The position numbers were made by a program, and so were the translations under genes. Below the pieces are notes generated by a model, which ran no database searches, was not told where the DNA came from, and was given only the letters and a program-made list of their open reading frames with translations. Source: Niastella populi (GTDB lineage Bacteria; Bacteroidota; Bacteroidia; Chitinophagales; Chitinophagaceae). From it: a stretch of 64,000 nucleotides of DNA. The stretch covers positions 142,692-206,691 of the forward strand of contig NZ_LWBP01000067.1 of the NCBI RefSeq assembly GCF_002078015.1, in the 5' to 3' direction. Positions 27,269 to 35,769 of the stretch are shown here, piece by piece. Every line of letters begins with the position of its first letter. Within the stretch, counting starts at the first letter, position 1.

Positions 27269-29275
27269 TTATTTCAGCAGGGTAACATTTCCTTTATAGG
27301 TATTTATAAGATCATTCTCACAGATCACATCGGCTATATACACATATACTTCCGAAGGTCCTGTTTTACCGCGTACGCGCCCATCCCAGCCAAAGGCAGG
27401 ATCATTAGGCTGAAAGTTTTTCTTCTCAAACACCAGTTCGCCCCAGCGTGAAAATACCCTGAACGAACGAACCTGTGCAATGCCTTTACCGCGAACCATA
27501 AAAACATCATTCACGCCATCGGCATCGGGCGAAAAGGCATTCGGGATAAACACCTGCGTATTCAAACAAAAGGTCTTTATGTTCATGGAGTCGGCGCCCA
27601 CACACCCAAATTCATTGGTAACCGTAGCACGATACGTTGTGTTCCTTGTAACTGCAGCAACAGGCGTTGAACAATTGGTGCAGCTGAGATCATTTGATGG
27701 CGACCATTGCCATGTAACGATGGGCCCGTTCTGCGTGGAAGGCGCGAAATTATAGGTGCTGCCGGTTGCCATGGTTACATCAGGCCCTACATCAACCCGC
27801 GGTTTGGGATTTACCACCACTTTTATCAAAGCTGTATCTGTAAAACATGAATGCCCGTCGAACCCCACCACCTGGTAGGTAGTGGTTGTTTTCGGTGCTG
27901 CTACCGGGTTAGCAATATTGGCGCGGTTCAACCCCTGCGCCGGCGACCAGGTATATAGCCTCGCCGTTCCCCCCGCCTGCAGGTTCACAGTTTGTCCCTC
28001 ACACATACTTTGATCGGGTGAAACCGTTACATCTATCGGTTGAAAAACGGTGATGTTCATGGTGTCTTTGTCAATACACCCGCTTTCGATGCTGGTAACC
28101 GTAACCACATAGGTAGCTGGTTTGGGTGGCGTACCCACCGGCTGGGCCACCTGGGAGTCTGACAAAAAATCGGCGGGAAACCATTTGTAGGTAAAACCGC
28201 TGGCGGCAGGCGTGCCAATGGTTATGGGATGTTCAGGACAGATCACCGTATCGGGACCGGCATTGGCCAGCGGCAGAATGGGATAAATAAATGCCTGTAA
28301 GGTATCGCTGCAACCAAAACCGCTGTATGGGATAACGATCACATTTATAGTATTGATCTTTGGTGCGGGATCGAGCACCAGGTTTTCACCCGAGCCCAGC
28401 AACGTACTGAAATTGCCATCGTACCACCGGTATTCCTGGAAACCCGGCGGACCTGTAAAGCTGGCGATATTGGGATTACATTCATAATGCGCCATGGCCG
28501 TCACATCGCAGTCACCCACATCAACGTAGGCGTAGCCCCAATGCCCGCCCAGGGTACAATCGGCAGTCGTGAACTCCAGTTCCAGGGTTCTTCCGGCATA
28601 GGCCCCTACATTAATGAAAACCGATGACCAGCTCTTGTACTTAACCGAACCATCAACCGGAGATATCTTAAATCCCGGTAAGGCCGCGGTGGCAATATAT
28701 TCGTTGGAAGCGCAGGGAAGGTATTGACTGGTTTGCACATCTTTCATGCGGGCAATGAAGCGCGGTTGTTCATTCTTATTGTGGCCGGGATCCTGGAAAA
28801 CCACGGCGTACCGATACGTAAATGACGCATTTTTCGCATCGGCCGGTACGGTGAACTGATAGGTGATGCGTTCCGCTTCACCCCCTTTTACATTATTACC
28901 CAGCCGCATGGCAAAACCACTGCCATCGGGCGGGTTCACAGGGAATAAACCGTAAGGATCGACGTCGGTAGCGGCACCCTTTGCATATAGGGTATGCCTG
29001 CCTGTGACCGGGCTGGAAGGAGTTACAGTTATCGCATTATCGTTGTTCTCCACCGAAGTGGAACCAACATAACATTTCCAGTTATCCAATGCGCCGGCTT
29101 CAAAATCAATATTGGCGGGACAGGAGCCTGCGGCTTGTTTGTAGTTTGTGGTTTGTTGCTGATGGTTGGTGGTTCCCGTTTTGGAATTCACCATTGACCA
29201 TTGACCATTCACCGGTTGTGCCCAGGGATATGGCAATAGGAAGACTGATACGAATAAGGTAAAAATCCCTTTCAT
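27269..29275 (-). CDS. T9SS type B cargo with Ig/PKD-like repeats
   Basis: The protein has 668 residues with a signal peptide (MKGIFTLFVSVFLLPYPWA). Residues ~22-46 are a low-complexity insert (NGQWSMVNSKTGTTNHQQQ and more) encoded by short tandem repeats. A lectin-like beta domain follows (~50-255: CPANIDFEAGALDNWKC ... FTTADC), then three or four Ig-like modules with the CEGQTVNLQAGG and DLSCTNCSTPV signatures. The C-terminal type B sorting domain carries IPNAFSPDADGVNDVF, FSRWGELVFE and WDGR. The final modules are close relatives of those in the giant PKD protein at 51294. The PorP/SprF gene just downstream is its probable export partner. The ligand is unknown. Confidence 0.88.
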   Translation of the reverse strand: MKGIFTLFVSVFLLPYPWAQPVNGQWSMVNSKTGTTNHQQQTTNYKQAAGSCPANIDFEAGALDNWKCYVGSTSVENNDNAITVTPSSPVTGRHTLYAKGAATDVDPYGLFPVNPPDGSGFAMRLGNNVKGGEAERITYQFTVPADAKNASFTYRYAVVFQDPGHNKNEQPRFIARMKDVQTSQYLPCASNEYIATAALPGFKISPVDGSVKYKSWSSVFINVGAYAGRTLELEFTTADCTLGGHWGYAYVDVGDCDVTAMAHYECNPNIASFTGPPGFQEYRWYDGNFSTLLGSGENLVLDPAPKINTINVIVIPYSGFGCSDTLQAFIYPILPLANAGPDTVICPEHPITIGTPAASGFTYKWFPADFLSDSQVAQPVGTPPKPATYVVTVTSIESGCIDKDTMNITVFQPIDVTVSPDQSMCEGQTVNLQAGGTARLYTWSPAQGLNRANIANPVAAPKTTTTYQVVGFDGHSCFTDTALIKVVVNPKPRVDVGPDVTMATGSTYNFAPSTQNGPIVTWQWSPSNDLSCTNCSTPVAAVTRNTTYRATVTNEFGCVGADSMNIKTFCLNTQVFIPNAFSPDADGVNDVFMVRGKGIAQVRSFRVFSRWGELVFEKKNFQPNDPAFGWDGRVRGKTGPSEVYVYIADVICENDLINTYKGNVTLLK
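29130..29215 (-). repeat. Short tandem repeats inside a coding region
   Basis: Two microsatellite-like runs, GTTTGTGGTTTGTTG near 29136-29158 and CCATTGACCATTGACCATT near 29190-29210 (plus strand), lie in frame in the cargo gene, directly after its signal peptide. They resemble the short arrays found between genes and translate to a Gln/Thr/Asn-rich linker. Confidence 0.6.
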
Positions 29276-29582
29276 AGGCTAACGAATTTGCGGAAGACCA
29301 GGCTATCAGGCCGGCGGGAGGGGATTATTCGATACTGAATAAATGCGGAGAAGGGTATGCAGGTTAAGCAGTTTTAAAAGATTGTATAGTCCTGGTGTTC
29401 CTGGATGTGTTTTTCAAAAATATCTTATAAGTGACTGCTGAGTTTATATTTTACAAATACTGTGCAACAATTCTTTCTCACCGTTACCCTTTATTAACAT
29501 CTGTTTAATTTTTCATACATTCAAAAGATCAGAAAGGTTAATCCGTTACTTTTATCGCGACTTTTTAATATAATACCACATC
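29276..29582. other. Divergent intergenic region without recognisable elements
   Basis: This 307-bp AT-rich gap separates the minus-strand cargo gene from the phospholipase C gene and must hold both promoters. TACTTTTA at 29547-29554 is a near match to the -7 element for the phospholipase gene but has no -33 partner. I see no hairpin or gene. Confidence 0.5.
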
Positions 29583-32114
29583 ATGGATACACGTAGAGAA
29601 TTTCTCAAAAAAGCCACCGTGCTTTCGGGCGCCGCCGGTTTAATGCAGTTATTACCACCCGCTATTGCCAAAGCGCTGGCCATTGACCCCGATGCCGGAA
29701 CCACCTGGAAAGATGCTGAACATGTGGTATTCCTGATGCAGGAGAACCGGTCGTTCGATCATGCCTTTGGCGCCCTGCAGGGTGTGCGGGGTTTTAATGA
29801 TCCGCGGGCAATCCGCCAGCCCAACAACAACCTCGTTTGGCTGCAAACAAATAAAGAAGGCGAAACTTATGCGCCCTTCCGCCTCGATATTCACAATACA
29901 AAGGCTACCTGGATGAGCTCCCTCCCCCACTCCTGGGCCGACCAGGTTGACGCCCGCAACAACGGCCATTACGATAAATGGCTCGATGCCAAACATTCAG
30001 GGAATAAAGATTACCGCGCCATGCCGCTGACCCTCGGTTTTCATAACCGCGAAGACATCCCGTTTTATTATGCACTGGCCGACGCCTTTACCGTTTGCGA
30101 TCAGCACTTTTGTTCATCCCTTACCGGCACCACCCCCAACCGTTTGTACTTCTGGAGCGGTACCATTCGCGAAAAACCTGATGCAAACGTACAGGCCAAC
30201 GTTTGGAATAATGATGCGGATTATGATACCATGGTAAGCTGGGGTACCTTTCCCGAGCGGCTCGAAGAAGCCGGCGTTTCATGGAAGGTGTACCAGAACG
30301 AAATTAGCGTTGGCGTTGGGTTTGAAGGCGAAGAAGACAGCTGGCTGGCCAATTTCACCGATAACCCGCTGGAATTCTTTTCGCAATACAATGTAAAATT
30401 CCATCCCGCGTACCGGAACAATCTGCCGAAGGCCATAGCACAGCTTACCGAACAGATCAAAAAACAGGAACAGCTCACCGCTTCTACAAACGGTTCAACC
30501 GGCAGTGACAAACAGCAGAAAAGGCTTGAGCAAATGAAAGCGCACCTCGCCATGCTGGAGGCAGATCAAAAGAAATATACCGCGGAAAACTACGAACGCC
30601 TTTCCACGCGGGAAAAGAACCTGCACGAAAAAGCTTTCGAGACCAATAAGAACGATCCCCACTATCATGAGCTAACGACAATTACGTATAAAGACGGCGA
30701 TACCGAACGGCAAACAAAAGCGCCTAAAGGCGATGTGCTGCACCAGTTCAGGGATGATGTAAAAAATGGAAAGCTGCCCACCGTTTCGTATATCATAGCA
30801 CCCGAAAACTTTTCCGACCATCCGTCGTCTGCCTGGTTTGGTGTGTGGTACATCAGCGAGGTACTGGATATTCTCACCCAAAACCCCGAGGTATGGAAAA
30901 AAACCATCTTCGTTCTCACCTATGATGAAAACGACGGCTACTATGATCACGTGCCGCCGTTTGTTGCCCCGCATCCCGACAAAGCATCAACCGGCTTAAC
31001 TTCGGCCGGAATCGATACCGGTGTTGAATATGTTGCCAGGGACCAGCAATCGATAAAAGAACTGGCCCGCGAAAGTTCCATCGGCCTCGGCTACCGTGTA
31101 CCCATGGTGATAGCATCGCCCTGGAGCCGCGGCGGCTGGGTAAACTCAGAAGTGTTTGATCATACTTCCTCTCTGCGTTTCCTGGAAGCATTTCTGTCGC
31201 ATAAGACAGGAAAGAAAATAGAAGAACCCAACATCTCGAAATGGCGCCGTACCGTTTGTGGTGACCTTACCTCTGTATTCAGACCGTACAATGGAGAAAA
31301 GATTACACTGCCCCCATTCCTCGAAAGAGATGAGCTTATAGAAAGCATCCATAAAGCGCAGTTCAAACAGGTGCCATCGAACTATAAAAAGCTTACGGCA
31401 GAAGAAATTGCCGCCATCAATAAAGCGCCCTGGCAATCGCCACAAATGCCGCAGCAGGAAAAAGGCATTCGCAACGCCTGCGCCCTGCCTTATGAATTAT
31501 ATGCCGATGGCATGTTGTCGGCCAACGGCTCAACCATCAACATCACGCTAAAAGCAGGCAATAACGTATTTAAACAAAATGCAGCCGGTTCACCATTTCA
31601 TATTTACGCCCCGGGCAAATACCAGCAACAGGTGCATCAGAATTGGGCCTTTGCCGTTGAAGCCGGGCACGATGTGAAATCGGGCTGGCAACTGAGCGAT
31701 TTTGAAAACAGCCATTATCATTTGCAGGTGTATGGTCCTAATGGGTTCTTCAGGGAACTCACGGGTACAAAAGACGATGCGCCGGTAAACATCGATTGTG
31801 TTTATGAAACTGATGCCCTGCGCAAAGACCTGCTCACCGGTAATATTATCCTGCGGTTCACGAATGCAGGCACCCGGGCCGTTGTGCTTGAAATAACAGA
31901 CAATGCGTATAAAACACCCGCGCAAACCATAACCATTCCGGCAGGAAAAGCGAAAATAAGAAGGTCGATAAACGTCAATACCGCTAAAAGCTACGGCTGG
32001 TACGACTTTTCCGTCAAACTAAAAGGCAATCAGCATTTTGAGCGCAGGTATGCCGGCCGGGTGGAGACCGGCAAGGCAACAAAGACCGATCCTTTTATGG
32101 GAAGGGTGGTTTAA
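29583..32114 (+). CDS. Phosphocholine-specific phospholipase C, Tat-exported
   Basis: The protein has 843 residues. The N-terminus is a twin-arginine signal (RREFLKKATVLSGAAG), as in PlcH/PlcN and acidocalcisomal-type bacterial phospholipases. The phosphoesterase domain begins with VVFLMQENRSFDHAFG, whose Glu-Asn-Arg-Ser-Phe-Asp-His is the family's metal-binding/nucleophile region. It continues with SSLTGTTPNRLYFWSG, the ENFSDHPSS segment and the later TYDENDGYYDHVPPF motif. Two C-terminal beta domains of the DUF756 type follow (~655-735 and ~750-830). It should cleave phosphatidylcholine or sphingomyelin head groups outside the cytoplasm. The family normally runs 650-850 residues, so the gene is intact. 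Its exact lipid preference cannot be read from the sequence. Confidence 0.9.
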   Translation: MDTRREFLKKATVLSGAAGLMQLLPPAIAKALAIDPDAGTTWKDAEHVVFLMQENRSFDHAFGALQGVRGFNDPRAIRQPNNNLVWLQTNKEGETYAPFRLDIHNTKATWMSSLPHSWADQVDARNNGHYDKWLDAKHSGNKDYRAMPLTLGFHNREDIPFYYALADAFTVCDQHFCSSLTGTTPNRLYFWSGTIREKPDANVQANVWNNDADYDTMVSWGTFPERLEEAGVSWKVYQNEISVGVGFEGEEDSWLANFTDNPLEFFSQYNVKFHPAYRNNLPKAIAQLTEQIKKQEQLTASTNGSTGSDKQQKRLEQMKAHLAMLEADQKKYTAENYERLSTREKNLHEKAFETNKNDPHYHELTTITYKDGDTERQTKAPKGDVLHQFRDDVKNGKLPTVSYIIAPENFSDHPSSAWFGVWYISEVLDILTQNPEVWKKTIFVLTYDENDGYYDHVPPFVAPHPDKASTGLTSAGIDTGVEYVARDQQSIKELARESSIGLGYRVPMVIASPWSRGGWVNSEVFDHTSSLRFLEAFLSHKTGKKIEEPNISKWRRTVCGDLTSVFRPYNGEKITLPPFLERDELIESIHKAQFKQVPSNYKKLTAEEIAAINKAPWQSPQMPQQEKGIRNACALPYELYADGMLSANGSTINITLKAGNNVFKQNAAGSPFHIYAPGKYQQQVHQNWAFAVEAGHDVKSGWQLSDFENSHYHLQVYGPNGFFRELTGTKDDAPVNIDCVYETDALRKDLLTGNIILRFTNAGTRAVVLEITDNAYKTPAQTITIPAGKAKIRRSINVNTAKSYGWYDFSVKLKGNQHFERRYAGRVETGKATKTDPFMGRVV

Positions 32115-32143
32115 CGTTTGGCCAGTAAGCAGTAAAATACATT

Positions 32144-32179
32144 GTCTATAAACCTTAGTTTATTACTAACTTTATAGAC
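32144..32179. promoter_or_regulatory. Inverted repeat upstream of the GAF-like gene
   Basis: GTCTATAAA (32144-32152) and TTTATAGAC (32171-32179) are perfect 9-bp inverted arms around 18 nt, ending ~37 bp before the start codon at 32217. TAACTTTA within the right arm is a near match to the -7 element, so the arms would overlap a promoter, as an operator would. Confidence 0.4.
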
Positions 32180-32216
32180 CGCTCAATTTATTTTACTCAC
32201 ACGAAAATACTGCGCC

Positions 32217-34607
32217 ATGTCGGAAATGATAGCACCTGCCATTAGGCCCGCCAATAATTTGAAAATACTTGCCGCCAATATAAATAGTTCAGATAACTGT
32301 TTATCTATCGATAGCAAGATCTCGTTTCGTCCCTTTGTAAATTATTTAAAAGATAAAATACACGACAGCTCCGATTCACGGTCGGGCATCTATAATTACC
32401 TTATTGAAAAGTTTGAAGAATCGCCGGCTTTGCTGGAACCCGTAACAGATGAACATGTGCTGGAAGAAAACCACGACCTGCTTGAAATGCTGGGCACTAC
32501 CCTGTTCCCCGTAGTAAGTGAAGAAGGAAAAAATGTGTTCACCATGGGCGTGCCGTACGAGTTCTCGGTGTTCAATTATTCTACGCCATTTAAAAAACTG
32601 TTTATCGATGAAACCGGCGGGCATTTCCTGTTACCTGAAAATGTATCGCACGAACATCTTAAACAAGCCCAGTGCTCACTGATGTATGAGCATGTACTGG
32701 CGAAATTCTATAACATCAAACTGAATGAAGACCCCCACCTGGTTTACCCGGTAACGGATAAAGCCACCGGTATGAAGCGTTTTTACAAATTACGGTACGA
32801 CCGGCGTTTTATCGATATCACCCTGAAAGGCACCCTGCCCCAGATCCAGGATTGCGCCGTTTGCCTTAACTCCCTGCGAATTCTTGACCTCGATCAGCAA
32901 CTGGCAAAAATGCCGCTCGATCTTTTTGAGGTGGAAGGCTTTGGAGTTTGGATCGCTGAGGACTTCACCACCCAGGAATCGCTCGACTCCATAAAAAAAA
33001 TACTGCTGCAGCACCACGACTGCAACCTGAACGTAATTCAAAGCCTGAAGAACAGCATCCATGGCCTCATTGGGCTAAATGAAGTACAAGTGGGGCTTAC
33101 GCCATTCATGCAACTCAACGGCCGCTTTGTGATGGACGAGAACTGCACCAGGCATGGTATACTGGGCAAAAACTGGAAAGCCGCCAATCCTGAAGACGTA
33201 GCCAGCTACCAGATGTGTGTCGATTACTTCAGCGCACACCCCGAAGCCATGCCGCTTTCGGTGCTGGATGAAAAAATGCTGGAAGTAGCGCCGTTCACAA
33301 AGCCGTTATTAGACGAGGGACTAAAAAGTTATATAATTTACCCCATTCAGAACAACGATGGTTTACTGGGCGCGCTGGAACTGGGCTCGCCCATTCCCAG
33401 CCAGTTGAACCAGGATGTAATGAACCGCATAGAACCTGCCATGCCGCTGCTGTCGCTGGCTTTATTGAAGAACCGCGACACGTTCAATAACCGCATTGAA
33501 AAGATCATAAAGGAAAAATTCACGCCATTGCAACCGGCCGTTGAATGGAAATTTGCCGAAGTGGCCTGGGAATACATGCACAATGAAAATAACGAAGAGC
33601 CGAATGTTACAGGCAATGTAGTCTTTGATAATGTATACCCGTTGTACGGCGCTGTGGACATCCGGAATTCATCTGTTGAAAGAAGCCGCGCTATTCAAAA
33701 AGACCTGAAGGAACATATCAACCTGGTTGATGAGGTGCTCGATAAATTGCAAAGCCTCCTGAAGCTTCCGTTACTGGAAGGTTTGAAGTTTAAGAATTTC
33801 ACTTTCAGGCAGGCCATTGAAAACGGGCTGGCGACTGAAGATGAAGTACGCATCAACGAATTCTTCGAAAAAGAAGCCGATCCCGTGCTTTCACATTTGC
33901 AAACCAGCAACCCACAGGCGCAGCAGATCATCAGCAATTATTTCAATATGGTGAACGACGCGGAAGGTTACCTGTACCGCAACCGAAACGAATATGAACA
34001 CACGCTCACTACCATCAACAATACGGTATTGCAGAGCTTTGAAAAACAGGAAGAGATAATGCAGCAGTCTTATCCGCATTATTTTGAAAAATACAAAACC
34101 GATGGCGTTGAATATACTATTTACATCGGGCAATCCATTGCGCCAAACAGCCCGTTCAACATGCTTTACCTGAAGAATATCAGGTTATGGCAGTTAAGTT
34201 CTATGGCAGAGATCGCCCGTATCACCCACGCATTGATCCCCAACCTGGCGGTGCCGTTACAAACCACGCAGCTGATATTGATCCATAGCCAGCCTATAAG
34301 CATCAGCTTCCGGAAAGATGAACGGCGTTTTGATGTGGAAGGTTCTTACAACATCCGCTACGAGATCATGAAGAAACGGCTTGATAAAGTGAATATCCGC
34401 GGCACCAATGAGCGGCTCACCCAACCCGGCAAGATCGCCATGGTGTACAGTAATCCCAAAGAAGCACAGGAGTACCAGGAATACGTTATGTTCCTGCAAA
34501 GCAAGAACCTGTTGTTACCGGGCATGGAATACCTCGAGCTGGAAGAATTGCAGGGCGTGAGCGGATTGAAGGCCCTTCGCGTCAATATCAATTTGCAGGA
34601 AAACTGA
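32217..34607 (+). CDS. GAF-domain-like protein of unknown function
   Basis: The protein has 796 residues without signal peptide or membrane helix, so it is cytosolic. A central region (~210-415) resembles GAF domains: FGVWIAEDF, then YIIYPIQNNDGLLGALELG followed by an amphipathic helix, the usual end of such a domain. The first 200 and last 380 residues are not recognised; the latter is helix-rich with a possible coiled coil around 490-600. No kinase, cyclase or DNA-binding output is visible. Similar large GAF proteins of unknown role occur in Chitinophagaceae genomes, to my knowledge. It is followed by the repeat/hairpin at 34617-34675. Confidence 0.6.
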   Translation: MSEMIAPAIRPANNLKILAANINSSDNCLSIDSKISFRPFVNYLKDKIHDSSDSRSGIYNYLIEKFEESPALLEPVTDEHVLEENHDLLEMLGTTLFPVVSEEGKNVFTMGVPYEFSVFNYSTPFKKLFIDETGGHFLLPENVSHEHLKQAQCSLMYEHVLAKFYNIKLNEDPHLVYPVTDKATGMKRFYKLRYDRRFIDITLKGTLPQIQDCAVCLNSLRILDLDQQLAKMPLDLFEVEGFGVWIAEDFTTQESLDSIKKILLQHHDCNLNVIQSLKNSIHGLIGLNEVQVGLTPFMQLNGRFVMDENCTRHGILGKNWKAANPEDVASYQMCVDYFSAHPEAMPLSVLDEKMLEVAPFTKPLLDEGLKSYIIYPIQNNDGLLGALELGSPIPSQLNQDVMNRIEPAMPLLSLALLKNRDTFNNRIEKIIKEKFTPLQPAVEWKFAEVAWEYMHNENNEEPNVTGNVVFDNVYPLYGAVDIRNSSVERSRAIQKDLKEHINLVDEVLDKLQSLLKLPLLEGLKFKNFTFRQAIENGLATEDEVRINEFFEKEADPVLSHLQTSNPQAQQIISNYFNMVNDAEGYLYRNRNEYEHTLTTINNTVLQSFEKQEEIMQQSYPHYFEKYKTDGVEYTIYIGQSIAPNSPFNMLYLKNIRLWQLSSMAEIARITHALIPNLAVPLQTTQLILIHSQPISISFRKDERRFDVEGSYNIRYEIMKKRLDKVNIRGTNERLTQPGKIAMVYSNPKEAQEYQEYVMFLQSKNLLLPGMEYLELEELQGVSGLKALRVNINLQEN

Positions 34608-34616
34608 TTTGTAAAA

Positions 34617-34675
34617 GATGTGCCGCACCAGATGTGCCACACCAGATGTGCCGCACTTTCGAAGTGTGGCACATC
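34617..34675. terminator. Triple GATGTGCC repeat ending in a bidirectional hairpin
   Basis: GATGTGCC(G/A)CACCA is repeated at 34617, 34631 and 34645, and GTGTGGCACATC at 34664-34675 is its inverted copy, forming a hairpin with the third (one mismatch) or second (perfect) unit. It sits between the convergent GAF-like gene (stop 34607) and btuG-like gene (stop 34693), consistent with a terminator for both. A related hairpin lies at 40440-40468. Confidence 0.65.
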
Positions 34676-34692
34676 TTCATAACGACTGTTTC

Positions 34693-35760
34693 CTACTTCC
34701 TGATGAACGCAACCGTATTGGGATTCAAACCAGGTGTTACTTTAAAGCTGAATTTCTTTTTACCCCCTTTGTCGAAACAAAAAACTTCACCCGAAGAAAC
34801 ATAGTCTTTGGCATCTGTAACCCATATATCGCCAGAGGTATCGTCTACGTTAAGTCCGTATGCCATGGTGATCTGTGTTCCATCGGTTACAAAATTGGCG
34901 CCCATGGCAGAAAAATCTGCGGTATTCAATGCGCGGATGTAAGCAGAACCAAGGTAACCGCCGGTGGCATATAACTTTCCGTCGAAATAACGGATCTTAC
35001 CAACAGCCGTATCCGCAGATTTTACCACTGTATTTGTGAGGGTGTTTACTTTAACCAGTTTTGGCCCTACGGCGGCATAATCACCGGTGCAACCCACATA
35101 AACATTATTGGCGCTGTCGGCCGTTATGCAGTTAGGATTAAGGCCCACTGTTATTTTCCGCAACTCGGTCAATGTATTCAGGTCTACAACAGAAATGGTT
35201 GAATCATGACCGGGCGTTATACCACCTGAATTTGTTACAAACAATTTGTCGCCTGAAACTACCATTTGCTCGGGGTTGGCGCCCACGGCAATGTTCTTTT
35301 CTATTTCAAGCGTAGCGGTATCGATAACTGCTACCGAATTATCCCAGGCCGACACCAGTATTTTGTTTTTATACGCCACAACATACCTCGGCAGGCGTTT
35401 GGCGCCACCCGGTGTTTCAAATTTTATTTCTTTAATGCTCTTTGCGGTAACCGCATCCATTACCCGCACATTGCTGGAAGCATTCATAACAATATACATT
35501 TTACCGCCGTACAGCAGCAGATCGTTCCCGGTATCGCCAAGGCCGGCCCCATTCACATTGGCATAATAATCGGTAACAGCAGTACCCGTGCCCAGGTCAT
35601 AATAAGTGAGCGTGGTATTGTTGTTATTGAACAGGCCTTCGCTCAGCACATATACACCGGTTGTTACTACCGGAACTTCTTTTGCAACATCATCCTTGTT
35701 ACAGGAAGCCATACCAGCCATTATTGCTACAAGGGGTAAAAGGAACCGAAACTTTCTCAT
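34693..35760 (-). CDS. btuG: BtuG-like cobalamin-binding surface lipoprotein
   Basis: The protein has 355 residues with a lipoprotein signal (MAGMASC, lipid-modified C20). The mature part is a beta-propeller of the YncE/DUF5074 type. The first blade reads GVYVLSEGLFNNN...LTYYDL, and later GNDLLLYGGKMYIVMN, VMDAVTAKSIKEIKF, VAVIDTATLEIEKNIAVG and NPEQMVVSGDKLFVTN. This matches BtuG of Bacteroides, which captures vitamin B12 at the cell surface with very high affinity and hands it to BtuB. The gene starts 9 bp after the TonB receptor gene, both downstream of a cobalamin riboswitch, which strongly supports the assignment. B12 should repress it through the riboswitch. Confidence 0.85.
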   Translation of the reverse strand: MRKFRFLLPLVAIMAGMASCNKDDVAKEVPVVTTGVYVLSEGLFNNNNTTLTYYDLGTGTAVTDYYANVNGAGLGDTGNDLLLYGGKMYIVMNASSNVRVMDAVTAKSIKEIKFETPGGAKRLPRYVVAYKNKILVSAWDNSVAVIDTATLEIEKNIAVGANPEQMVVSGDKLFVTNSGGITPGHDSTISVVDLNTLTELRKITVGLNPNCITADSANNVYVGCTGDYAAVGPKLVKVNTLTNTVVKSADTAVGKIRYFDGKLYATGGYLGSAYIRALNTADFSAMGANFVTDGTQITMAYGLNVDDTSGDIWVTDAKDYVSSGEVFCFDKGGKKKFSFKVTPGLNPNTVAFIRK

Positions 35761-35769
35761 TTTAGTTGA

